Source: DASPKX01 sp035627835 (GTDB lineage Bacteria; Verrucomicrobiota; Verrucomicrobiia; Limisphaerales; SXQI01). From it: a stretch of 53,230 bases of DNA. This document shows, piece by piece, positions 43,612-52,074 of the stretch. Location: the NCBI GenBank assembly GCA_035627835.1, contig DASPKX010000171.1, positions 1 through 53,230 of the forward strand, written 5' to 3'. The translations under genes were made by a program, and so were the position numbers. The first letter of the stretch is position 1. Every line of letters begins with the position of its first letter. The notes beneath the pieces are model-generated. The model was not told the origin of the DNA and did no database searches. It saw only the letters and a list, made by a program, of their open reading frames with translations.

Positions 43612-44349
43612 TTAACCAGCGCGATGCGCGCGAATGATGACGCTTGTGCTAAACAGGCAGAAGACAATCAACGCGACGAAGAACAGAATGTCGCGTGAAT
43701 CCAATAGCCCCTTTTGCAGGCCCTCGAAATGAGTCATGACGCTGATGGCCGAGGCAAAGCTGACCAGGGTGGGAAAGCGTTGCAGCATCTCCGTCACGGG
43801 CGGCCAACCGGAAAGGATCAGGAACAAGCACGCCACCACGGAAACAATGAAGCTCACCACCTGGTTGCGTGTCATCGCAGACGTGAGGCAACTGATCGCC
43901 AGGTATGCTCCCGCCATCAGAAAGCTCCCCACGTACGCCGTCGTGATCACCCCATTGTCGGGATTGCCCAGGTAATTAACCGTGAACACCACCGGGATCG
44001 TCAAAATCAAGCAGAGCGCCAGGAACAACCAGGATGCCAAAAACTTTCCGACAATGGCTTGCCACGCTGTTATTGGCATCGTGAGCAAAAGCTCGATGGT
44101 CCCCAGCCGCCGCTCCTCCGACCAGAGGCGCATTCCCACTGCCGGCACGAGGAACAAGTAAAGCCATGGGTGCCACATAAAGAATGCGGCCAGGCTTGCT
44201 TCTCCGCGCCGGAAAAACCCGCCGGCCATGAAAGTGAAGAACCCAGCGAGGAGCAGGAAAATTACAATAAAGACGTAAGCAACGGGCGAAGCGAAATACC
44301 CGCTCAACTCACGTTTTGCGATGGTTTTGATGTTATGGACGCTTGTCAT
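43612..44349 (-). CDS. ABC-2 type permease, GldF-like
   Basis: A 245-residue integral membrane protein with six predicted helices. The N-terminal TIAKRELSGYFASPVAYVF and MRLWSEERRLGTIELLLTMPIT are characteristic of GldF/ABC-2 permeases; the latter is the conserved coupling element. It is the membrane channel partner of the ATPase encoded just upstream, with which it overlaps by 4 nt (ATGA). GldG follows 13 bp later. The substrate is unknown. Confidence 0.88.
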   Translation of the reverse strand: MTSVHNIKTIAKRELSGYFASPVAYVFIVIFLLLAGFFTFMAGGFFRRGEASLAAFFMWHPWLYLFLVPAVGMRLWSEERRLGTIELLLTMPITAWQAIVGKFLASWLFLALCLILTIPVVFTVNYLGNPDNGVITTAYVGSFLMAGAYLAISCLTSAMTRNQVVSFIVSVVACLFLILSGWPPVTEMLQRFPTLVSFASAISVMTHFEGLQKGLLDSRDILFFVALIVFCLFSTSVIIRAHRAG

Positions 44350-45353
44350 GGGCGAGCTGCCTCCTTTTCAAGAACTTGTTCCTTGCTTGCGGGGGCGCCG
44401 CCCACCGCGGTCTCTGGAAGGGTGATGCTGCGGAAGACCTCGTCCAGCCGCCCCTCCTCTGTGTGCAGTTCGATGACCTGAAGTTTTTCTCGAAGGATCG
44501 TTTCGGAAAGTTGCCGAGCCAGGTCGCCTTCCGTGTAGCGCGGTTGCGCAAGGACGCGAACCGTCGCACCATTGGCATCCTCTTTCAGCACATTCACGCG
44601 CCGAACGCCAGTCACGGATGCAAACCGCTGCCGCGCCTCCGCGCCTGTAAGACCAATAATGCGCATCAGCACCGCGCCTGCGCTTTCGGACCGCCGCTTC
44701 AACTCATCCGGTGTGCCGTTCGCCACAATCTGTCCGCGATCAATAATAATCGCGCGCGAGCAGACCGCCTCCACTTCCTCAAGAATGTGCGTCGAGAAAA
44801 TAATCGCCTTCTTCTCGCCCATTCGGCGAATCAAGGTGCGAACCTCATGCTTCTGGTTTGGATCCAAACCATCCGTCGGCTCGTCCAGGATCAACACATC
44901 AGGATCGTGGATGATTGATTGGGCGAAGCAGGTGCGGTGACGGTAACCCTTGGAAAGTGTGTCGATGCTCTGGTGCGTTACTGCTTCCAGGAAGCACATC
45001 TCAATGGCCCGATTGACGGCCTTCTTCAAGGTGTCTCCCGTTAGCCCGCGCAATTCCGCGCTGAACTTAAGGAAGCCATGCACCGTCATGTCCGCGTATC
45101 CAGGCGCGTTCTCCGGCAAATAGCCGATGAGACGTTTGGCCGGGATCGGATTCTCCACCATGTCATGCCCGCCCACCGTCACTTTGCCGGAAGTCGGCGG
45201 AATGAACCCGGTGATCATCCGCATCGTGGTCGATTTACCGGCGCCATTAGGCCCCAGGAAGCCCAGCACCTCGCCTCGCTCCACGGAGAAACTCACCCCG
45301 TTGACCGCGAGCTTTGGCCCGAAGTTTTTAACTAAATTCTCAACTTTAATCAT
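44346..45353 (-). CDS. ABC transporter ATP-binding protein, GldA/NatA-like
   Basis: A 335-residue ABC ATPase with Walker A LGPNGAGKS, Q-loop region GYLPENAPGY (a Pro-Glu in place of the usual Gln), signature LSKGYRHR instead of LSGGQ, Walker B DVLILDEPTDGLDP and switch IFSTHIL. These substitutions are common in NatA/GldA-type ATPases. The C-terminal 100 residues form the accessory domain typical of these exporters. It leads the operon GldA-GldF-GldG-DUF4340 and is divergent from the AI-2E-family gene, with a 270-bp spacer without clear genes. Confidence 0.88.
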   Translation of the reverse strand: MIKVENLVKNFGPKLAVNGVSFSVERGEVLGFLGPNGAGKSTTMRMITGFIPPTSGKVTVGGHDMVENPIPAKRLIGYLPENAPGYADMTVHGFLKFSAELRGLTGDTLKKAVNRAIEMCFLEAVTHQSIDTLSKGYRHRTCFAQSIIHDPDVLILDEPTDGLDPNQKHEVRTLIRRMGEKKAIIFSTHILEEVEAVCSRAIIIDRGQIVANGTPDELKRRSESAGAVLMRIIGLTGAEARQRFASVTGVRRVNVLKEDANGATVRVLAQPRYTEGDLARQLSETILREKLQVIELHTEEGRLDEVFRSITLPETAVGGAPASKEQVLEKEAARP

Positions 45354-45623
45354 TCAAAGGTCTCCAAGCGCCGCGAGTAACCGCGGCTAAAAGCTGGCGT
45401 CGCCGCCATGCGTTCAGCAATGAAATTAGAGCAGTGCCTGCAACCCTTGTTTGAACGCGCCATTTCGTTGTCTGACCCTGATGCATTTGTCAAGAGTCTC
45501 TGTGGTGAACACCCCTTGGACGCGCGCAACCCTCCCTTGTTCAATTCAAGCGCCGCTAAAATCACCGGAACAAAGCTAAAATTTTTAGATTTCCGGGAGT
45601 CTTCTGGTAATCTGCCCGCGGAG

Positions 45624-46634
45624 ATGACAAAGCCAGCTCTAGTTTCCTACGCGTTGGTGATCGGCGCCCTCATTATTGTGGGTTGGCTTGAGCTTGCGAC
45701 GCCGTTTCTCACCGTCTTGTTTGCCTATTTCACTCTGAACCTGCTTTACCGCGCGACCAGCCGCTCCCATGCCAGCCGCTGGCTCACCATCATCGTCTTC
45801 CTCGCTTTGGCCGCGGGCATTAGTTACGGCTCTGTCGTTTTTATCAAAGCAGCCGTGAAGGAGCTGCCCGCTGTTCTCGACAGCGCCATGCCCCGGATTC
45901 AGGAATTCGCGCGGCAGAACGCCATTGAACTGCCATTCGCCAACACAGACGAGCTAAGGACCGAAATTAAGGACGTCCTCAGCCATCAACTCAAATACCT
46001 CGGGAACTTTGCCAAAATTGCGACCAAGGAGACCGCCTTCTTCTTTGTTGGCGTCGTCGCGGCTGTGAGCCTATTCCTTAATTCCACTCTGGATATTGAG
46101 CGTGGATCTTACCGTGTGCGGAACAATCTCTACACCCTCTCCTGCGCCGAAATCAGCAACCGCTTTTACAACTTTTACGGCAGCTTCGCGACGGTCATGG
46201 GCGCTCAGATCATCATCTCCACCATCAACACCGCGTTCACCTCTCTGTACGTGCTCGCTGTGGACTTGCCCTACCCCATCCTGATTATTGGGGTGACATT
46301 CTTTTGCGGGCTGCTTCCCATCATTGGGAACCTCATCAGCAACACCGTCATCACCTCAATCGCGTTCACCGTCTCACCCAAGCTCGCCGCAGTCTCCCTG
46401 GGCTACTTGATCATTATTCACAAACTGGAATATTTCCTGAACAGCAAGATCATTGGCGACCGCATCAAAAATCCGGTTTGGCTCACGCTGCTCGCTTTGA
46501 TTGTGGGTGAGCGCTTGATGGGCATCCCCGGCATGATCCTCGCTCCGGTGATTCTGCATTACGTCAAATACGAGACTTCGCGCATTGAGGTCACAGACAA
46601 AACTCAGGAATTGGTCACGCACGAGTATCCCTAA
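45624..46634 (+). CDS. AI-2E-family (PerM/YdiK) transporter
   Basis: A 336-residue membrane protein of the AI-2E exporter/PerM superfamily. It has an N-terminal helical hairpin (LVIGALIIVGWLELATPFLTVLFAYFTLN), a long soluble loop (about 80-130) and a C-terminal cluster of helices with the family motif PILIIGVTFFCGLLPIIGNLISN. The family exports small molecules or ions; substrate prediction is unsafe. ATG at 45624 is used since the preceding open frame (from 45408) is unlike the family and lacks a helix. The spacer 45354-45623 contains no gene that I can support; it is mildly A/T-rich near 45570. Confidence 0.8.
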   Translation: MTKPALVSYALVIGALIIVGWLELATPFLTVLFAYFTLNLLYRATSRSHASRWLTIIVFLALAAGISYGSVVFIKAAVKELPAVLDSAMPRIQEFARQNAIELPFANTDELRTEIKDVLSHQLKYLGNFAKIATKETAFFFVGVVAAVSLFLNSTLDIERGSYRVRNNLYTLSCAEISNRFYNFYGSFATVMGAQIIISTINTAFTSLYVLAVDLPYPILIIGVTFFCGLLPIIGNLISNTVITSIAFTVSPKLAAVSLGYLIIIHKLEYFLNSKIIGDRIKNPVWLTLLALIVGERLMGIPGMILAPVILHYVKYETSRIEVTDKTQELVTHEYP

Positions 46635-46647
46635 ACTTCGGGAGCCA

Positions 46648-49326
46648 ATGCTGCATTCTTTCGCCACCCTTTGGCTTCAGCGCGCGCGCGCCCTGATGGC
46701 TCTTCTAATCATCGGGGCCTCCACGCATGCTGCTCCGCTGATTCTTAACGAGTACAACGCGGTCGCGTCGAACCGCTACCTGGGCGGAGACTCAGCAAAC
46801 AGCAGCACGAACCGGGACACCTATTTCGGCCGCATTCGTGGAAACGGTGGCGACTGGTTCGAATTGGCGGTGATTCAGGACCATCTTGATCTTCGCGGCT
46901 GGAGTTTTGAGTGGGCGTATTCGGGCAGCCCCTTCGATTTCGGCGCGGGCAAGATCACACTGTCATCAGACCCGCGCCTGTCGGCTCTTCGCTCTGGCAC
47001 GCTCATAACCATCACCCAGCCCACCACTGCGAACCAAAATCTTGCCACTGACCTCAGCTTCAATCCTTCCTTGGGCGACTGGTGGATAAACATCAGCGCC
47101 CATGATGCGTCGCTAATCTCCACAACCGGCGAAGTATCATCCGCGGGCATTACCTTCCCTCTATCCGCTGGCCAATTCGTTGTGGATCGTGATGCATGGA
47201 CCTTAAGCATTCGCAACGCGGCTGGTGATCTTGTGTTTGGCCCCGCCGGGGAAGGAGCACCCCTGTGGACCGGCGAAGGAATCAATGGCTTGGAAACAGC
47301 CCAATTGCAGGACGATCCCTCCTTCTACACGAACCCACGCTCTGCTTATCGCGAAGCTCTCAACTCCAGCTTTGGCGCGCCTAACCTCTGGCTGGATGGC
47401 GTCCAGGATTTCACGCGCTTGCGCAGCTTCGCCACCACCGCTCCGCGCATCGTGGGCATTGAACCAGCCGGACTTTACGGTTTTTACCTGACCTGGACCA
47501 GCTTCCGAAACATCCCTTACCTTATTCAACACAAACGCCAGGTGACAGATCCCTGGTCTGATGTGCTGCACGTGCGCGGTAGAACGAATCTCACCGCCGC
47601 TGCGCAGTACGAAGGGGATCGCACACGCGGGTTTTACCGAATAGCTGTTCCTGGCCCCTTCACCGGTCGCGGCCCAACCCTCTCTATCCCTAGCGGAGAA
47701 TTTGACGAGCCGATTACCGTTACGATCGATCCTGCCGGCGAGGTCACGCATTTCACTCTCGATGGCGAGGAGCCTGACTACACTACTCCGGCGCTCGCGG
47801 GGCCAATCACCCTCACACGGACCACCGCTTTGCGTGCCTCCGCCCTGCGGCCAGGACAAGAGCCCAGCACAAATGCCGTCGCGTTTTACGCGATTAACGA
47901 GCAACTTTCCCTTCCCATTGTCGGATTGGTCGTTGACCCCGCGGATCTGTACGACGCCGACTACGGCATCTACACTAATCCTCTGAAAACCGGGGAGGAT
48001 TGGGAACGTCCCGCCACGTTCGTCTATTTAAACACCAACGGTGTTCACGCGGCGGCGGGTCTCCGCATCGGCGGAGCTTTTAGCCGCTCAAACCCCAAGA
48101 AGAGTTTCCGCGTTTCCTTTGAACCGCCTTACGGCTCGGGGCCCGTTGAGCAGCGTTTGTTCAGCGCAAAACCGAGGCGCGTCTTCGACGAAGTATTCCT
48201 CCGCGCCAACACTAACAATATTCTCCGCGATCCATTGCTCACGTCGCTCGCGCACGATGTTGGCGCAATCGTGTCAGCCAACGAATACATCAACCTCTTT
48301 GTAAACAGTGATTACTTCGGCGTTTACACGATGCGCGAGCATATCGATGGCCGTTTTCTGCAGGAGAACCTTGCAGTGACAAACGCCACCATGGTCAAGG
48401 CTGAGGACGAAATGATTGTCCGTGAATCCGGCGACCTGCAGGAATGGGTGGCTTTAACGAACTATTTCACGACGAACACCTTGGTCTCTCCGGAACGCTT
48501 TGCGGACGCCTCCACTCGCCTCGATATCACCAACTTCACCGATTACCAAATTCTGGAAATCTACGCGGCGAACCTGGATTGGCCGCAGAACAATTACTAC
48601 GCCTTCCGGGACCGTAGGGGCGATGGCCGCTGGAAGCACATTATATGGGATGCCGATATTACCTTCGGTGTTGCCAGCCTCGGCATCGACCAGGTGGAGC
48701 ATGACACGTTAGCGTGGGCCAGCCGAGCCGAACCCCGCGTTGATCTCGCGCCTCCCTGGCTTGTCACTTCAGGCCGTGAAGCGAGCGGCGGGCTGCTCTG
48801 GTCCACTCTTATCCTCCGCAAGCTCCTGGAAAATCCTGCCTACCAAGTGCAGTTTGCAAACCGTTTCGCTGACCTGCTGAACACGACCCTCTCCAGCGCC
48901 AATGTTGTCCGACGCCTCGATGAACTCGTGCGCCAGATTGCCCCCGACATGCCTCGCGATCAGGAACGTTGGGGCCTGCCTGAAGACGCTTGGCTTGAGG
49001 TGCCTCACACCACCGTGGACTTCGCGACCCGAAGGCCGAATGCAATTCGACGCTACTTGGCTGAACGTGTTGGCTCCAGCGGCCCAGCTGCAATTACGGT
49101 GTCTGCCGCAGGTGGGGACGCGCGTTTCCGTGTAAACTCCATCGAAATTCCGTCCGGGTGGAGCGGCATTTACTTGAGAGACATCCCGATTACGATCACT
49201 GCTCTTCCCGCTCCGGGTTATCGCTTTGTGGAATGGGATTCACCCACCACAAGCACGTCACAGTCCATCACGATTGTCCCCACCGAAGGTTTAGAACTCC
49301 GCGCCCGTTTCGAACCGGTGCCTTAA
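46648..49326 (+). CDS. Secreted CotH-kinase protein with lamin-tail and chitobiase-like domains
   Basis: An 892-residue secreted protein. The signal peptide (MALLIIGASTHAAP) is followed by a lamin-tail-like beta domain (LILNEYNAVASNRYL, WFELAVI) and a chitobiase C-terminal-like segment (HFTLDGEEPDYTTP). The CotH kinase domain carries candidate ATP Lys484/485 (NPKKSFRV), catalytic Asp644 (LDWPQNNYY) and metal Asp668/Asp670 (IIWDADITFG). The C-terminus resembles an InlB-type repeat (YRFVEWDSP). B. subtilis CotH phosphorylates spore-coat proteins; the target here is unknown. ATG at 46648 has GGAG seven nt upstream. It lies 13 bp after the AI-2E gene. Confidence 0.86.
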   Translation: MLHSFATLWLQRARALMALLIIGASTHAAPLILNEYNAVASNRYLGGDSANSSTNRDTYFGRIRGNGGDWFELAVIQDHLDLRGWSFEWAYSGSPFDFGAGKITLSSDPRLSALRSGTLITITQPTTANQNLATDLSFNPSLGDWWINISAHDASLISTTGEVSSAGITFPLSAGQFVVDRDAWTLSIRNAAGDLVFGPAGEGAPLWTGEGINGLETAQLQDDPSFYTNPRSAYREALNSSFGAPNLWLDGVQDFTRLRSFATTAPRIVGIEPAGLYGFYLTWTSFRNIPYLIQHKRQVTDPWSDVLHVRGRTNLTAAAQYEGDRTRGFYRIAVPGPFTGRGPTLSIPSGEFDEPITVTIDPAGEVTHFTLDGEEPDYTTPALAGPITLTRTTALRASALRPGQEPSTNAVAFYAINEQLSLPIVGLVVDPADLYDADYGIYTNPLKTGEDWERPATFVYLNTNGVHAAAGLRIGGAFSRSNPKKSFRVSFEPPYGSGPVEQRLFSAKPRRVFDEVFLRANTNNILRDPLLTSLAHDVGAIVSANEYINLFVNSDYFGVYTMREHIDGRFLQENLAVTNATMVKAEDEMIVRESGDLQEWVALTNYFTTNTLVSPERFADASTRLDITNFTDYQILEIYAANLDWPQNNYYAFRDRRGDGRWKHIIWDADITFGVASLGIDQVEHDTLAWASRAEPRVDLAPPWLVTSGREASGGLLWSTLILRKLLENPAYQVQFANRFADLLNTTLSSANVVRRLDELVRQIAPDMPRDQERWGLPEDAWLEVPHTTVDFATRRPNAIRRYLAERVGSSGPAAITVSAAGGDARFRVNSIEIPSGWSGIYLRDIPITITALPAPGYRFVEWDSPTTSTSQSITIVPTEGLELRARFEPVP

Positions 49327-49530
49327 GCCAGTTTAAGACCGCGCAGCCGCGAAGTTCTTGGACGAGCGATGACCAGTTAGCGCGTCAGTACCCGCCGCCG
49401 AGAAATAGGCGAGCTTCTGGTGGCTTCATTCAGGTTTTCCCCGATTAGAACCACTAACGTAGCTGCTACATTCCCTCCTCTTGAAACGGGTTATCTCTGC
49501 TTTCAGTTCGGAAGGCATGGGGGTGCGTCA

Positions 49531-50451
49531 ATGGTTTCATTAACCTACAACGCATATGATTACTTACTGCGACTGCTGATCCTCGCAGCAGTCATTCTAT
49601 TCTTGCCCTCATCCGCAGCCGCACCTAAAGCCAAGGACAAAGAGAAGCCAGGCACGACGACCCTTACGAGGCTTACACTGACCGAAGGGATCCTCGACCT
49701 CGGCGCGGCCAATCACAAAACGGTCATCGTCAACGGAGACGTGACCCTTGCTGGCGGCCAACTGGAAGGTGGAAACGGGGGCACCCTTGTCACCTACGGG
49801 AACATCACATCTTCAGGCACACTGCTCGGCAACTCCCCCAACATTGAGATGGCTCCTCAATCCGGCGTCCTCACCACCATCACCGGTGCTACGCCGCTCT
49901 TGGGCGTCGGCGAATTCATCAAAACAGGAGCTGGCACTGTGCGCCTCGACCAAGCTGTCTATGCAACCGAACTCCACATTGAAGCAGGAACACTCCTGCT
50001 TGGAGCCAGCGAGCGTCTGAACAACAACCTACCCGTTCACCTGGGCGGAACCCTCGCTACAAGCGGTTTTGAAGAGACGCTTGGCACACTGACCTTGATC
50101 GGAACAGGCGCCACACTCGACCTCGGTAGCGGTTCGTCAGGAACGCTAACCTTTGCGGACAGCAGTTCCGCAAACTGGCAAAAGGACACGCTCACCATCG
50201 TCAATTACTCCGACGCGACCGACCAAATTTTCTTCGGCACAACCAGCCAAGGTCTAACCCCTTCGCAACTCGAGAACATTGTGTGGATGGACCCCTACGG
50301 TCCCGGTTCCGGAATCATTTACGGCGCGGCCATCAGCGCCAACGGTCGCATCCGCCCCGTGCCCGAGCCAGGCACCATTACTTCAATCGTAGCCGTGGCA
50401 GCCCTAATCGCGTGGCGAGAACGAGCTGCGTTTAAACGGTACAGAGACTGA
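49531..50451 (+). CDS. PEP-CTERM sorted extracellular protein with autotransporter-type repeats
   Basis: A 306-residue exported protein: signal peptide (LLILAAVILFLPSSAAA), a low-complexity linker, then glycine- and threonine-rich beta-helix repeats of the autotransporter-associated type (VGEFIKTGAGTVRLDQ, ELHIEAGTLLLGASE). The tail is a canonical PEP-CTERM signal: VPEPGT, a hydrophobic stretch ITSIVAVAALIA, and a basic end (WRERAAFKRYRD). Such tails are cleaved by exosortase during surface delivery. No exosortase is in the window, but a CPBP protease of the associated kind is at 4592. ATG at 49531 is chosen for the signal peptide. Confidence 0.82.
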   Translation: MVSLTYNAYDYLLRLLILAAVILFLPSSAAAPKAKDKEKPGTTTLTRLTLTEGILDLGAANHKTVIVNGDVTLAGGQLEGGNGGTLVTYGNITSSGTLLGNSPNIEMAPQSGVLTTITGATPLLGVGEFIKTGAGTVRLDQAVYATELHIEAGTLLLGASERLNNNLPVHLGGTLATSGFEETLGTLTLIGTGATLDLGSGSSGTLTFADSSSANWQKDTLTIVNYSDATDQIFFGTTSQGLTPSQLENIVWMDPYGPGSGIIYGAAISANGRIRPVPEPGTITSIVAVAALIAWRERAAFKRYRD

Positions 50452-50636
50452 TTAAATCGGCCAAAATCCCGCTGCGGATAGGTGGAGGGAAGCCAAGTCT
50501 CGTGAAGCGATGTGGCTGTGCCGAGCCAAGGCGTTTGGTTTGCGCCCAAAACCATATGCGGCAGTTAACGTGCGAGTCCCAGCAGGGTTCGCCATCACTT
50601 GAGGCATACGGGGAGAGAAGAGGTTCTTCAGGCAGA

Positions 50637-50711
50637 TGGTGCGCGCTGCAGGGCTCGAACCTGCGACCCCTACCGTGTGAAGGTAATGCTCTACCACTGA
50701 GCTAAGCGCGC
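50637..50711 (-). tRNA. tRNA-Val (anticodon CAC)
   Basis: A full cloverleaf fits on the minus strand. The acceptor stem GCGCGCT pairs with AGCGCGC over 7 bp, then discriminator A and encoded CCA at the 3' end. The D arm is GCTC-AGTGGTA-GAGC. The anticodon stem TTACC/GGTAG surrounds loop TTCACAC, giving anticodon CAC for Val codon GTG. The T arm is GCAGG-TTCGAGC-CCTGC. Length with CCA is 75 nt. The open frames reported on either strand across it are spurious translations of tRNA. Confidence 0.95.
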
Positions 50712-50745
50712 ATGGGGCCGTCGAGAATACCTCGAAGCGGGCGTA

Positions 50746-50773
50746 ACTATACTCACCTTTCACCACCCGACAA
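50746..50773 (-). promoter_or_regulatory. Candidate sigma-70 promoter of tRNA-Val
   Basis: On the minus strand a -35 TTGTCG (50773-50768) and a -10 TATAGT (50751-50746) are separated by 16 bp and would start transcription about 30 nt upstream of the mature 5' end. The -10 differs from consensus at one position and the -35 at two. It begins 23 bp from the end of the ATP-grasp gene. Confidence 0.45.
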
Positions 50774-50795
50774 GCGGCTTTTCGCGCGGCGAGCT

Positions 50796-51728
50796 TCAGG
50801 CAGTTCCACGTGCTCGAATGAGCTGCTGCGCTCCTTCCACGAGCCGTCGCGCAATCCCCGCGACAACCTCATCGGGCACCCCGGTGCGCGGGTTGGAGGA
50901 CTGCGTCAGCATATGGCATTGGTCGTTCACGTAATCGATCAGGATGAACTCCCCTGCGTCCGACTGCGCCACTTCGGTCGAGAAGAAATTCATGTGCGTG
51001 ATGCCAGCCAGGATTGAGGGGATCTCCTGCAGCCGTGAAAGGCCAAACTCTTCGAGATCACTTCGGGTCGCCAAGCGGTAACGATCGTTGAAGCAATTCC
51101 ACCAACAGATCCATATAGCTCCAAAAACGTAATAAAGCCGGAAGTAAGCGGGCGCGTCCTGGATGAAGCGAGGGGTGATTTTCTTTTGCAGGAGGTAAGC
51201 GGGGCTCGCCCAGGCGCTGGCGGAACGCTCGATGTCCCGTTCATCTTGGGCGTCGAGCACGAGGCCCTTTTTGCCGTATCCCATGCTCGGCTTGATTACG
51301 AAAGGCGCGCCAAGCGCAGCCCGATCGCTCTCGCTGAGCTGAAATGTTCCCACCTGCTCGCGCGGCACGATTACCGTTGCTGGAGCCTTCAAACCTGCCT
51401 TCGCCAACTTCGGATGAAGGTTCGCCTTGTCGAACCCTGCCGCGGCTAATTCCGGCGGATCGATCACCGCTGCTCCGCGTTCATGCGCCAAACGCACAAG
51501 CCGGTGGAACGGGTCATCGGGCAAGTGGTGCTCGCTATGCATGTTCAGCAATGCGCGCACTGTCACTTCTCCAGCGGCGATCTTGTCGTGCAGCAACTGG
51601 ACCCAATGCGGGTCTGCGAGGAAGAAGTTCAGACCACGCGCCGCGCAATGCTCCTGCACTCGGTGGATGAAAAAATCATCCGAATCAAGAGCATGAGTCA
51701 TTACAAGATCGTACGTTCTCACCCGCAT
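50796..51728 (-). CDS. ATP-grasp protein (glutathione-synthetase-like fold)
   Basis: A 310-residue ATP-grasp enzyme. It has VIKPSMGYGKKGLVL (phosphate-binding loop, about 144-158), a central ITPRFIQDAPAYFRLYYVFG segment and a metal-binding end with EFILIDYVNDQCHM, where Asp and Asn would hold Mg2+. This architecture adds an amine or thiol to an activated carboxylate; the substrate is unknown. The N-terminal third is divergent from named families. ATG at 51728 gives MRVRTYDLVMTHALDSDD; Met10 is another choice. No neighbour indicates its pathway. The 346-bp spacer to the next gene contains a repeat array. Confidence 0.75.
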   Translation of the reverse strand: MRVRTYDLVMTHALDSDDFFIHRVQEHCAARGLNFFLADPHWVQLLHDKIAAGEVTVRALLNMHSEHHLPDDPFHRLVRLAHERGAAVIDPPELAAAGFDKANLHPKLAKAGLKAPATVIVPREQVGTFQLSESDRAALGAPFVIKPSMGYGKKGLVLDAQDERDIERSASAWASPAYLLQKKITPRFIQDAPAYFRLYYVFGAIWICWWNCFNDRYRLATRSDLEEFGLSRLQEIPSILAGITHMNFFSTEVAQSDAGEFILIDYVNDQCHMLTQSSNPRTGVPDEVVAGIARRLVEGAQQLIRARGTA

Positions 51729-51910
51729 AACTATAACGGCTCTGCTCCTTCCTGTGTCAACAAGGCGGCTCCTCGGCGAGCCTGGTTCTTGACAGATGTG
51801 GATTTCTACATTACGTGTATCTCGGTGAGGTTATGACAAAATACTAAAGCAATACTTCAAAAGAGACTGCCCTTCCTCCCCTGCATCATTGCAAGTGGGT
51901 TCACAGCTTT

Positions 51911-51970
51911 CTCCCGGATATTCCCGGATATTCCCGGCTAAAACCTGCTATTCCCGGATAATCCCGCGTT
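51911..51970. repeat. Phased array of six 10-bp units, upstream of an aldo/keto reductase
   Basis: Six consecutive 10-bp units, in exact phase from 51911 to 51970, follow the pattern TTCCCGGATA. Unit 1 is CTCCCGGATA; units 2 and 5 match exactly; unit 3 is TTCCCGGCTA; units 4 (AAACCTGCTA) and 6 (ATCCCGCGTT) are degenerate. They occupy part of a 346-bp spacer (51729-52074) with no visible gene, and are followed by an A/T-rich run. A period of about one helical turn would place each unit on the same face. The downstream gene starts 105 bp away. Whether it is an operator array or a relic satellite is unknown. Confidence 0.7.
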
Positions 51971-52074
51971 TTTCAAAACTTTTTTAAGAACCCGTAGAAT
52001 TCGTCTCAGGCGTGCGTAACCGCCACGATTCAACATGCGTTTCTGTCTCGCAGCCCATCCTCTCTCCCACTTAA

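Noticed and set aside
50502..50705. Small plus-strand frame ending in a GSNLRPLPCEGNALPLS-like sequence
   Set aside because: This is the well-known spurious translation of a tRNA gene; the DNA folds as tRNA-Val on the minus strand.
50801..50816. A parS-like AGTTCCACGTGC site
   Set aside because: Only the left half matches the TGTTxCACGTGxAACA consensus, and it lies inside the ATP-grasp coding sequence.
51911..51970. Short tandem repeats as a possible CRISPR array
   Set aside because: Units are 10 bp and contiguous, without spacers or cas genes.
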